Source of the DNA: Alternaria dauci
Lineage: Eukaryota > Ascomycota > Dothideomycetes > Pleosporales > Pleosporaceae
Assembly: GCF_042100115.1 (NCBI RefSeq)
Contig: NC_091277.1
Coordinates: 1,550,001-1,614,000, forward strand
DNA length: 64,000 nt
Direction of reading: 5' to 3'
Shown here: positions 22,293 through 33,245 of the stretch, piece after piece
Numbering within the stretch: the first letter of the stretch is position 1
Layout of the letters: every line of letters starts with the position of its first letter
Notes under the pieces: generated by a model
Databases searched by the model: none
Told to the model about the DNA's origin: nothing
The model's input: the letters and a program-made list of their open reading frames with translations, nothing else
Translations under genes and position numbers: made by a program

Positions 22293-23698
22293 TTACCACA
22301 ACTTCATCACGTTTGGCTGCCTTCTTGACACTCTTTTTGGGAGCCACGCGCGTAGAGAAAGCCATAAGTCATACCAAGAGGTATACTGGTCGATCTTGGA
22401 CGGAGGCGATACTACGATACGACGACACCGCCTCATCATGCACATCTCGATTATAAGCCCGGGTCCGAAGCTAGTCGCGACCACATCGTCTCTGCCTTTT
22501 CCCATCGTGCGGAGTTTGTCTAGAACAATAAGGACGGTTGGACTCGACGAGTTACCGTGATGTCGGTAGACGTCGAGTGAGGCTCGAATATGGTCGTCCG
22601 CAAGACGCAGGGCTTGCTTGGCCCCTTCTAGAATCAATGCGCCGCCTGGGTGTATCGCCCAGTCGAAGCTCGAGGCCTGACTGGGAGCCAATGATGCGGC
22701 CTTGTGAGTGATACCAAAGGTAGCGCGGAGTTGTCTGAACAAAGGTATAATGGCCTTGATGGTCGCTTCTGGAACGAATTTGCTGATGTTCGCTATCATG
22801 CCTGCTACAGCATCAGTAATAATCCAAAATAACAGGTACGAGAAAAAGAACAGAAATGAGACACACCATGCTTCTCTATGTCGTAGGACATATGTCCCGA
22901 TGTGTCGGGCACTACCATGCTACCCCATTCGACCAATTCGAACACTGGTACTTGCTTCTCATCCAACGCAAGACTGTTGCATACCACTAGCGCCGCTGCG
23001 CCATCTGAGAATAGCGCTGGGCCTACGTGTAGCTCTCCATCTTGTAAGGCGGCTTGCAGTTCTGCTCGAAGGAAGAGACTGCATAACTCACAAGCCATTA
23101 CCAAGATGCGTGCAGGACGACCTTTCAGTAATGCTGCGGCAGCAATGTCGGCAGCTGTACGAAGCGCCGATAAACCACCCGCACAGCCGACACCATGGAG
23201 TAGTGATCTTTGTACGCTTGATCGAAGTCCAAGCTCTTGACATACAAAGTGGTCGTAGCCTGGATTGTTCTGACCAGTGCAGGTCACTGCCACAGTATGT
23301 GTTATATCGCCGGGTGCGAGTCGAGCTTCTCGCATAGCCTTTTTGCACGCAGAGGTAGCAAGCTGTACCCCAACTGTGCGAAATATGCGGGAGATACAGT
23401 CGATTTCTGGAGGCGTGGCGTCTTCTTTGGTAAATTTCGTGAAGTCGAGGGTAGTTGGGCGAGTAAGGATTCTTGTTCTGCTATTGAATCGTCCGAGCTT
23501 TTGTATGCTTTGCTATGTTAGACGAGAACAGGATAGAGTCATGTGTTAGGAAAGGAGTACTAACCTTGGTGAATTTACTTCGTTGGGGTGCAATCTCTCT
23601 ATCAATTCCATGAAGTTCTCCTGCTTGATTGATTGGGACGGATACTCATGACCCAAGCCAGTGATATACACGGCATTCGTCTTAATCCTGTATGTCAT
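22293..23698 (-). CDS. type III polyketide synthase (chalcone/stilbene synthase-like)
   Basis: Homodimeric ketosynthase that extends an acyl-CoA starter with malonyl-CoA to give pyrones, resorcinols or resorcylic acids; the product here is unknown. Model: exons 23698-23565, 23507-22867 and 22801-22293, about 427 aa. The catalytic triad is intact: Cys about residue 153 (LLHGVGCAGGL), His about 309 (DWAIHPGGALI) and Asn about 342 (HHGNSSSPTV). The late GFGPG-type loop is present as SFGPGLIIEM. About 40 residues follow that loop, a longer tail than plant chalcone synthases have. The first junction can be drawn as GTTAGT to AAAG or as GTACTC to ATAG; both keep frame and differ by one residue. The second acceptor may be three bases upstream, which also keeps frame. 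No methyltransferase, oxidase, reductase or regulator was recognised next to it. Confidence 0.88.
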
Positions 23699-26439
23699 AT
23701 CTTTTGTGAAAGACGTTTCTCCTCGTGGTTGTGAACAGCCAAGACACCGTAATGTGGAGTAAGCTTGTTATATCTGGGTTTCTCGTACAATGCTGGTTGC
23801 TTTACATCCCTGCCCAGGTGATCAGAGCAAGATATAAAGCCACTGTGAAGCGTTGATGTTATCTTATGGTTCATTCATTCTTGTCTTCCATATATTCACT
23901 GCATGTCCCCACAAAACTCGAGACCTTTTGACTTCCCGCCCCTATCAAGCCCTCCAGAATCAGCCCTTCTTTCACCACACTCTATTCCTGCCTCAACAGT
24001 TCCAGCCAAGTACTTGGTATATCGCGGCCTTGCTTGTACAGCTCGTGAATTGCGCCTCAAAAGCGGCGTGCCTGTACAGTGAGCATTGTTGTTGTCTCTA
24101 GCGAGGCTGGGTAGAATACTCCTGGCCAGTAAGAAACGGAATCGATTTGAGATCGCTAGATAGACGTACATGAGCTGTAGCCCCAATGACTGGGTATACC
24201 ACCAACATTTGGGACTAGCCAACGACTTGTGTTCAGCCTAAAACACTTCCGTTCTGGTGGAGACGGAAAGGCTGTTCGTCAATCGATGTTAGCGCGCCAC
24301 TGACGGGGCGATGACGGCTGACACCCTTTTGGTCGTGTCTCAGAGTGTGTTGTGACATTGCTCAGCATTCAGAAGTCATGCTTAAAGATATATATCATTG
24401 TCGTAGCGTACATCTCATGATAGTAACCGCACTCACTACGGACTGACGCCAATGACATCTAGAACATTTCAACGGGCCAAAGTCTGGGGAGCCTGAAAAG
24501 CATGGGAAACCTGTTAGTGTATCTTATAAGACCCCTGTATATGAGGGTGGATAAATATGCGCGATGTACTGGCGCTTACCAGAATCACTAGAGAGTCGCC
24601 GAGTCAATTACCTTCGCGGTCCACTTACTACATTGGCCGTAGGAAGTCAATATGGCACTGTTGGTGATCGTGTTGATCGATTGCCAATAGGTTGCTGAGA
24701 CGACAAGCCCCAATGACCGTGGACAGCTAGAGGGAATTCGCGTTTAATTAGCCCAAACGCTTAGAGCCTGTACAAATGACACATTGATTGTTCACTGGCG
24801 ATGCTGAGTATGCAAGGACCAGAGAGATATACGCCCTGAGGGCCACTGAATCCGCTGGCGCCAGATGAGATGGGTGTGTGAGACTGGCATGCGGAAAGCA
24901 ACGATAGGCTGGGCTCGAGTATTCTCAGATCGAAACCTTAACCAGCTGATCAAGCATTCAATCGAAGCAGTGAGCTCGCCGACTTGCCTGTGAGATTTCC
25001 ACAAAGCCCCATCATTGTTTGATGTGGAGTTCGCGGTTCCGGGCGTTATCTGTGACACCTTGCACACGGAGAGGATTGGCCTAGATGCACAAAGATGAAT
25101 AGCGGGCGATGAAAAGTAAGATGAGGCGGTGGAGATGTGGGAAGGCTCGAGTGGTAGAAGGATTTTGGCTCTAAGCGAAAAAGGCATTCCCGAGCAAGTG
25201 TGGGTGGAATGGGTGTAGTGGGTAAGACGCCCAGCTCCGATCTTGACGATGGTGGTGTGAAAGAACCCTGGTAAGAAGTTGGTATCAAGCCGGTGGGTCG
25301 AGAAGATGTTCGTTGCGTTTACCCTTGTTGCTGTGATAGGCGTTGGTGGAGAAAGATCGCAACGTGCCGTGCGAGAGAGGGCGGGACTCGCTCTTGACCA
25401 ATCATGAACCACGATCCCAGAACATAGATTCGGCGAACTCATGTTTGTCTCTGCGGTCGACTAGCGATAGCCGGAGTGCTGCTTACGGTATGAGCAACTT
25501 GCGATACAGGGCGTATATATGCGATGTCTTACCTGTATTTAGCATGATCAATGTATGTCAGACGATATCGAACCTCGCCGATGCAGACTCTCCGCGGAAT
25601 CAGAGCACTTTTTCAAATACACTTGCGTGCCGTCATTATGCTTCGGCGAAGCCTCACCGTTATTGTTGAGCTTGCTGCGCCGCATGTGGGGTCCTCTCGA
25701 CCCGCGGACCGGACCGTAAGTTAGTGGATAGGCAATCTGGCTAAGGTCGTTGGGGAGCGTGGCTTGCGTTTACTAGACCGAGCTCGTACTCGTGCAGAAT
25801 TCCAATCTTAGGATCGCCGGAAGATGGGATATACTTTCGGTCTCCACGGAGACTAGTGAAGGACACGTGACTCCACGTTAGTCCATACGACCAACCTGAC
25901 AGAATGGACCAAAAAGGGCTATTGAGATATGTGAGCACATGGATGGTTGGGTGCTGAATGCAAGTCAGATGCTTACCACGTACTGCTAAGATTGGAAAGT
26001 CTTACACAGCAGAGGTTCTCTCGAAGCTACCGCAGATGTGTTCGGCGAAGTCGGTTTCAAGGCCATCATTTAGGCCAGAGTTCGGGCCATCTCATATCGG
26101 CGACTGCGGCGCTGCTTTCGGGCTTATGCTGTCAGACGTTACACTTTGAAGCATTTGTTGTTGTTACCCGCTTCCTACAGGATCCGTGCCATGCGCAATG
26201 CTTTCCTAATTCGGATTACTTCGTGTGGCGGCGACACTAGCGGAGAATGTATGGCGAAACCATTCGCGAAAAGCATCGTTGCAGGTTAGCTCTCACGTGG
26301 TTGCCAGCGTGCATTTGCGCAGTAATCCTACCTTTGAACAGGACACCGCTGTTTGACGACAGTGTATATATGGTGAGAACCGCAACGTCTAATGCTTCTC
26401 CAATGTTCAACGCGATAGCGCAGTCGATCGCAGGGAGAG
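23699..26439. other. long gene-poor region
   Basis: About 2.7 kb between the start of the type III PKS gene and the LPREIR-motif gene. The longest open frame (216 codons, 24792-25442, minus) is Ser/Thr/His/Arg-rich with no domain and no splice continuation, and was not accepted. A 63-codon plus-strand frame at 25958-26149 has mildly protein-like composition but no start context or partner exon. Confidence 0.4.
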
Positions 26440-27270
26440 ATGATCGACTTGCGCAAAAATGACGACGCATCGTTCGGTCTCAAGACGATGCGACAGCAGA
26501 TTGCTGTATGGAATATCGAACTTCTGGTAGACCGACCTAGGAAGCAGTGAGTGGTAAATACACGGGAAGATGAACATAACTGATTTGTCAGGAACGACAG
26601 ACATAGGCCTCCTGTACCTCGAGTCGAAGACGTAGCTTCGGACATCTACACTCGTTTACCACGCGAGATTCGCAACCGCGTGTATGCATACTGCGTTGAA
26701 GGACCCTACGACAATGAAGTCATTGTTCGGCGCACAGCAACTGGAAACAACCGACGCTTCACGCACCTCGTCCGACAACCTTGCGGCCAGCACTCTTACC
26801 AATGGGTCGAAGATCCTACCGCTACATACCTCAGCGCAGAAGGATTTGGTGGTGATGTGGCTAGAGAGTTGGTCGAATGCTACTACTGGACGCGTACATT
26901 CAAGTTTGCGCATCACGAGCTCTGTCTGCTTAAACCGTTCCTTGAAACGGATGGGTTTGGGCTGGGAATGATTCCGGCGCACTATGCCAGACGTTTACAC
27001 GTGCAGATACAGCCTCTGAGTTTTGCCTTCTTGTTGCCAGACAAGCGTCTCTTCGAAGAGCAACTGTGCCATAAGACCCTCGAAACCCTCGCTATTATCA
27101 AAACAGCTCGGACCGAAGTCGTGGTCGAGGTCGATTTGGCCCAAGGATCCTTGAGTGATGGGGACTATGAGCGCTTCTCGAACGAAGCTGCGCAGTTTAT
27201 GCTCGGTATAAGAAGCGTAATAGAGGTCTTGAAAGAATCTGGATTGCGCATAATTTTGAAAAGAATATAG
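26440..27270 (+). CDS. 2EXR/F-box-like hypothetical protein
   Basis: Two exons, 26440-26546 and 26592-27270, joined by a 45-nt intron (GTGAGT donor, TTGTCAG acceptor, phase 2), giving about 261 aa. The second exon opens with IYTRLPREIRNRVYAYCVEG. This short LPxEIR-x-x-IY motif marks a large family of fungal proteins (2EXR or F-box-like) in expanded, lineage-specific sets; most have no known function. The rest is an alpha/beta mixture without a known catalytic motif (for example YWTRTFKFAHHELCLLKPFL). An alternative start within exon 1 or at 26680 would remove part of the motif, so the spliced model is preferred. Confidence 0.65.
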
Positions 27271-27814
27271 AAGAGAGGACAAAGAGAAGAGAGTCGTGCT
27301 TCTCGACATGAAAGAACAAAGCTTTGCATTAGCGCGGGAGTCAGTATAAAGGACCATAGCGGTTGTCTTCTGGGTGGTAAATCTGTCATCTAGAGGCTTC
27401 TGTAGGTGTGTCGCGTATAATCTCAATCTTCGCAAATGGAGTATTGTGGCGTCGCAAGACAATACTAGGTTTGCGGACGTGTATCGTCCGTCATGCGATG
27501 TAGATTGAGTGGCTAGGCACTTGCTTATCTCGGCTCATGAAACATGTGCAATGTACTGCCAAGTAAGGCAGGGAAATATATCATCTTTTTATATCCGCCG
27601 TCGAGAGCATCGAAAAAAAAGTTTCCATGAAATGTTATGGAAAGAATACGTCCGAGGAAAGAGAAGCTGCGACGTATTCCGAAGGAATGATGCGCTAGCC
27701 ATTTTAGTGGGCCGAAGAATCCCAATCACCCCCCACCAGCGCAGCACGGCTTAAGCCACGATGCAACTCCAAGCCGACTCGTCAATGCCAACATCTCAAC
27801 CTTACCGCTCAGCC
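27271..27814. other. intergenic region
   Basis: About 540 bases after the LPREIR-motif gene. No supported gene. Confidence 0.4.
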
Positions 27815-29165
27815 TCAGCCTTTGACTTCCGTATGGTGTTGAAAATAGAAGCAGACGAAGGATTCGGCAAGTGGCAAGGCGGGGTATGATGACTGCATCA
27901 GTTCACGTGACGTAGATGTGAGATTCACCGGTTTAGGCATACCATTGCTCCATGTCGACATCATTTGCCAGCTCATCCAGTGAGCACGTAGCCGCTGTCT
28001 CAAATCCATAACCTTGTTTGCTATCTTTCTTCTGTCAACATAGATGCCCTTAGCAAGCTCTTGCCGTGCTTCGGATGACACTATCTATCGATTAGCCTTG
28101 TCAGTCTGCTCATTCTCACATCCCGTAATGTTTCGGACGCCCAGAACTGCTATAATGAAGTTGGAACGGAGGATACATCCTAAACCCATCGTACGTACTT
28201 GTCCTGGCACAAACATGTGCTGATACTCTTGGCGCAGGCTTGGTGTCTATCGCTATCGCATGTTTAGCATTGTGGTATCAATGCTGGAAGTATCGTCCAG
28301 ACTCTAAAACGTGTGAGTCCGGTGTGGTTGAGGATGTTTTCGACGGTAGCCAGGGCTGCGCGTGTGGGACAGCAGGTTGAAAAGGCAAATGAGTGTATTA
28401 AGTAGATGCCGACTTGATCTTCCGAGTCGATACCTGCTGGAATGAGCGCAGAAGGTCGAATTTCAAGGCCTGAATCATCTGTAGTTGCGGAAGATGCCCA
28501 CCAGCGCTCTTGAGGCAGATCTGAACTGTTCAAGACATCCAAGCGACATCGATACTAGCTGTATATTGTTTCCATTCCTGCACATAGGCCGTTGTCGAGT
28601 CATTCCACTGACATTCCTCATTTTAGGTCGGCTCATTTCCTAGCTTCAATATATGCAACCTTGTGAGGCTGGTATGTAAATGACACGACTGCAAGGCCCC
28701 TGGAAATATCCAAACTCTTGTTGCCGAAATTGAGGGTTGAAATGAGTCTGGTGCCGTTGAGAAAATTACTCTAACTTTTATAGTCGTTCAGTCCAAAAGT
28801 GGTTCGCCATACACCACCTTTTAGGATGGTGGTACGCACTACGTCGCCGCCTTCTTCGTTGAAAACTATGCTGTCCATGTTGATACTGCCAAGCCGTATG
28901 ACGGGGCTTCCTCCGCGGTCGTGAATCCTGTCCAGAACGCGAAAGGTGAGTGTGTTCGAATTGCTGGCAAGTAATATTGCGGCTAATCGGAGTGCGGCCA
29001 TCGTCAAGATATCTGTGTCGTTACTGCGTTGGATAAGGAACACTCAAGCCTCATGTGCCGTTCTATAACACGACCGAACTTGTGTTGACATCATCCCACC
29101 TCTTCCATAGGCTGAACTGAATAGTATCATTCCAAAGACCGCAACATCTTCCATTGAGCTGCTGT
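27815..29165 (-). pseudogene. cluster of coding-looking fragments, possibly a decayed or unmodelled gene
   Basis: Several minus-strand frames in this stretch have protein-like composition but cannot be joined confidently. From upstream to downstream: a piece with CGLWNDTIQFSLWKRWDD (about 29150-29065), one with FRVLDRIHDRGGSPVIRL (29043-28771), one with IRPSALIPAGIDSEDQVGIY (28542-28264) and one with RRKIANKVMDLRQRLRAHW (28081-27815). The first and second could be linked by a GTTATA...CGCAG intron of about 46 nt, but that donor is weak. No domain recognised. This could be a spliced hypothetical gene that I could not resolve, or remnants of one. Confidence 0.25.
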
Positions 29166-29619
29166 CAATACTGCTGGAAGCTTCCTAGAATGTGTGGGGT
29201 TGGCTGCGGGGAACTAGTGGATCGTCGAAACTTGTTCCACAGCGGGGGTAAAAGTTGGATTTAGCAACAAATGGCCCAAAGCGTAACACTAGTCGTTGTT
29301 ACCGATGGTGGATAGAGTACCGGATTGAGAGAAGACTGATCAGATCTAATTCCAGACATTGGATAGTGTAAACTCACGAAGCCGCTTCCGTGTATTGATC
29401 ACAGTCATGGCAGAATTCTTTGTTCATTGTCGTCTCCGATCATATGATGCGAAGTTCCTATTGCTCCTGACAGGAGAGCATGAACTGGTGAATCAGAGGC
29501 AGAGTCGCCGACGGCGAGGAGTGATAGACAGAATCGTCAAATGTGGTTTTTGCTGTATCCTTGGGACAGAGCAGAAAAGTCTCGGATTGCTACCACCCGT
29601 CAATCAGCTTACATCAATC
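29166..29619. other. intergenic region
   Basis: About 450 bases between the fragment cluster and the 3' end of the J-domain gene. Short open frames only; no gene called. Confidence 0.35.
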
Positions 29620-30779
29620 TTATCTTGTACCCACGGCACCATGTGGTACACCCATTCTTCTCCTCATCATAACCTCGCCCATGGCATTCCTCACTTCCCT
29701 CTCCTGATGTACCACATTCTGTACCATGTATTTCTTGAGTGCTTCCCTCAGCTCGCTCTTTGCCCTCTCGTTGTCTCTGTATGGTACACTCTCCAATTCC
29801 AGTAGTCTGTTCGCGTCCTTGTTGCTCTCTGCAACAAGCCCACTCAAACGGTCGAGCTGCTTGTGGCGGGTGTCTTCGGTATCGTCGGCAGCTTTGGTGG
29901 GATGTTGAGGGTCGGCGCGGTAAAGCGGCATAAGCAGAGCGAGGAACTGCGTGAGGGAAATGGCGGCTTTCTTTATTATGGTGACAATCTGGAAGGGTAG
30001 GTACGCGGGACGGAAGTGCGTCGACGCGACGAGCGGGTTCAAATATTTCGAGAGAATAGCAGGGTGGTCTGGGCGAAGCGCAGTACGAACTTCGAAAGTT
30101 GCGACAGCCAGAAGGCCAAGATAGCGCCAGTACGAGCCATCGGTGAGGAAACCGAGGGCGTTTGCACCAATGAGGACGATGAGGAGTGCACCGTAGGTTG
30201 TGGCCACGGTGAGCAGGGCACTGTCAGTGTAATCTTTGATAGTCAAACAACTCTGGCACTGCGCAAAGATGCTTGGTCCGAAGCGGTCGTACGCAAAGCG
30301 CTTGGCAGGATCAAGGATAATGTCCCTAGCCTGCTTCAGATGGACGTAGAAGTCGTTTGCCCTATCTCTATCCACATTTGGTCCAATCTTATCCGGGTGA
30401 TAGCGGATTGTCAATCGCCGGAAGCGCGAGTTCAGTCCGCTCTCATCGACATCTATCGGTACGCCGAGGTCGTTGTACACGTTGCTGGAGCGTTGGAGGT
30501 TGAAGTCGACTTCGTAGATGGTGAAGGCAAAGTAGGCCGCATATATGGCTATTAGGATATTTCGGCGGTGCTTGATGTAGCGGGGGGTGCCAGGCTGCGG
30601 TTTAGGGTCCCCAGCGCGAATGAAGATGCTGTAGAGAACTGATTGGGTCCATCCTGCTGCCTGTGTCGCGTCAGATGTTGCCATGGCGGGAGTCCATGGC
30701 CTATGCTTACCACTGGTATGAGAAACTGCCAGACCAGGAATGGGCCCAGTGTGTCCAACGAGACACTCGCTTTCGCCAT
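29620..30779 (-). CDS. ER-type membrane J-domain protein
   Basis: Membrane-bound Hsp40 co-chaperone. Two exons, 30779-30711 and 30660-29620, with a 50-nt intron (GTAAGC donor, ACACAG acceptor, phase 0), give about 369 aa. The first exon is MAKASVSLDTLGPFLVWQFL plus three residues, a hydrophobic N-terminal segment. Another hydrophobic helix (NILIAIYAAYFAFTIY) precedes the J domain (VYNDLGVPIDVDESGLNSRF ... IRYHPDKIGP), whose HPD tripeptide needed to stimulate Hsp70 is intact. Two or more further hydrophobic helices follow the J domain, then a charged C-terminal tail. This resembles the fungal Erj5-like/ER DnaJ group. A longer unspliced frame upstream of 30779 is non-protein-like and was not used. 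Confidence 0.82.
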
Positions 30780-31478
30780 GTCGCTCAGTTGCAGGTAGGG
30801 GACGTGGGAGTGCTGCGTTGAAGTTTGGGAGACAAGTGTCACATCTCGGAACGTTTCCGAAATGCCGAGGCACGTGCATGCGGCGAACCTTGGAATCAAC
30901 CTTGAGGCAGCGACAACAACTACACTTTCGCACAGTCACTTCAGAGCATCGCATGGACGTGACCCAACAATTGTTAGTGTGGATACTAAGGAGCGAATTT
31001 TTGACGGTAGCGCTCGCAGCTCTATCATCGTTTGGAACAGAACCTCACCACAACATTCATCAGATAGCCGATGGGGAGTCCACTCTCGACGACGCGTTCA
31101 TGACTTGACGTTGCTGGACTGAAAGCGTTAGCGCAGTGGTGTAGACACATTCACGATCATGACAAGGGATTTAATTTGCAAAAAATGATCATAGATATCT
31201 ATGGCTTGACGACGTTTGTCGTTCTATGGTATAATGCGCGCTGTGCAAAAACAGCAATAAACTAAAAGAAACCCACCAAAACATCCAATTGTGTGACCTA
31301 GCAACCTTCTCCATGCATCTCGAACCTAGACGGGTTGACGACTACGCGTCGGGTATAATTCCTCCAGGCATTATGCATAACGAATATCGGCTCGCCGATA
31401 CAGAAGCGCACTCAGCGCGCTCTATCGCAATCGCGTACGACCAGCGCTCAAACATTTGCTCCTGCAAATGTTGGGGTT
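30780..31478. other. intergenic region
   Basis: About 700 bases between the J-domain gene start and the sugar transporter 3' end (both minus). No supported gene. Confidence 0.45.
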
Positions 31479-33245
31479 TTACATCTGTCCGCCTGCCTGA
31501 GGCATGAGCTCCTCATCTTGCTGACGCTTCTCCTTGAACGATCCAGCCGCAGAGCGGTTCTCAACGTCGCTGTCAGAGAGGTCGTATTGGCGAACGGCTT
31601 CGGCAATCTGGGCCTCGTCCATCTTGGGCAGCTGCTTAGCGGCGTGCACATAGCTGATCTTCTCAGTGTAACCCTTGGCGAAGATGAGATCGATCTCCTC
31701 AAGGGAACGACCAGCAGTCTCGGGGTAGAAGAAGTAGATGACGGGAATGAAGGAAGCGTTCAGGGCAGCAAATAGGAGGTAAGTACCCCAGCCAATGTTG
31801 GTGATCAATACGGGGGTGATCATGACGATGAAGAAGTTCCACAGCCCTAAAGAATTAAGAGTCAGCATGTATGTCGAACGCAGTTTGTACAGGGGAGTTT
31901 CTTACAGTTGTTGATGGTCGAAAACGCGTTGGCCTTCTGGCGGGTCTTGAGGGGGTTGATCTCGGCAGGGTACAACCAGGGAAGAGGGAGCCAGGTAACA
32001 CCGAAGAAGGCAATGTAGAGGAAGAGACCGACAGCGGCGCCCTTGGCAGGTCCCTCGTTGTTCTCGTTGTTTACACCTCCGGGAAGCAGGCAAGCAAAGG
32101 TGATGATCATGGCAGTCATCTGGCCAACGGTGCCGATCAAGTACAGCTTTCTGCGGCCAACACGCTCAACGAAGTAGAATGAGGTGGCGGCGAAGAGAGC
32201 GTAGACAACCATGTTGACACCTCCGAGAAGAAGGGCGAGGTTGTGAGTCGTGTTCAAAGCACTTTGGCAGAGAATGGGGAAGTAGTAGATGACGGCGTTG
32301 CACCCAGACAACTGCTGCATGAACTGCGAGGAGGCACCAAGGATAGCACGACGGAGGTGCTGAGACTTTCCGCCAGTGAGAAGAGCCTTGGTTGGGACCT
32401 TGCCACCACCACCAGAGGAGTTGACAGCGTCGCGAATGACTTGCATCTGGATAAGGACCTCTTGGTCGTCGCGGGCAACTCCGTTGAGACCAGCTAGGAC
32501 AGTAGCGGCTTCGTCTTCGTGGTGGTGGTTGAGGAGCCATCGGGGAGACTCAGGAAGCGAGATCATCATGATGATAACGATAATGGCGAAGACACACTGG
32601 AAAGCAATAGGAAATCTCCAGGTGAAGTCATCAGGACCGTACAGACAGCCGTAGTCAATCCAGTAGGCGATAAGCGTGCCAATGGCAACCATGGAACCTT
32701 CGATACAGATGACCTTGCCGCGGTTCTTAGCCTTGCAGCATCTGTAATGTGGTTAGCCAAAGGTCTTGAGAATTGGATTGGGATGGAGCATACTCAGCCT
32801 GGTAGGTGGGAATGGTAGAAGTGTTGATACCGTTGCCAACACCAGTAATGCATCGTCCGACAATAAACTGGGCGGTGGCACCACTGGATGGGGGAACACA
32901 GGCAATCTGGATAATGACACCGATGATCATGACTGCGGCTCCAAGGAAGATACTCTTGCGGCGTCCGAGCTTGTCTCCAAAGATGAAGACGAAGATGGCA
33001 CCAAGCAAGCAACCGACGGCGTAGATGGAGACAACGAAACCTTCGTAGGTGGAGTCGCCATCGACTTCGGGAAAGGCAGAGACGAAAGCAGGGGCGGAGA
33101 TGATTCCACTCATGACACCCTGATCGTAACCGAAGAGAAGGAAATCGGTAACGGCAACGATGGTGATGAGGACCTGGAGCATCCTACCGGATTGGCCCCA
33201 GTAGGTGGGAACACCAGTTTCGGACTCCTTGATACGTGGCGGCAT
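31479..33245 (-). CDS. MFS sugar (hexose-type) transporter
   Basis: Twelve-helix plasma-membrane transporter of the sugar porter family. Exons 33245-32794, 32741-31906 and 31846-31479 give about 551 aa. Signature motifs appear in the expected order: FGYDQGVMSGII in helix 1, GDKLGRRKSIF in loop 2-3, VGRCITGVGNGI, PESPRWLL before the central loop, QQLSGCNAVIYYFP in helix 7, VERVGRRKLYLIG in loop 8-9, and PETAGRSLEEID after helix 12. The exon 1/2 junction rebuilds YQAECCKAKNRGK and the exon 2/3 junction rebuilds INNWLWNFF; all three family helices at these points are continuous. The C-terminal tail is cytosolic and acidic. The transported sugar cannot be inferred from this sequence. Confidence 0.93.

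Noticed and set aside
24792..25442. Minus-strand open frame of 216 codons
   Set aside because: No domain, Ser/Thr/His-biased composition and no splice continuation in a gene-poor stretch.
22293..26439. A secondary-metabolite gene cluster around the type III PKS
   Set aside because: No tailoring enzyme, transporter or regulator could be recognised on either side within the gap.
30780..30954. N-terminal extension of the J-domain protein in the unspliced frame
   Set aside because: Cys/Arg-rich and non-conserved in style; a spliced first exon starting at 30779 gives a proper hydrophobic N terminus.
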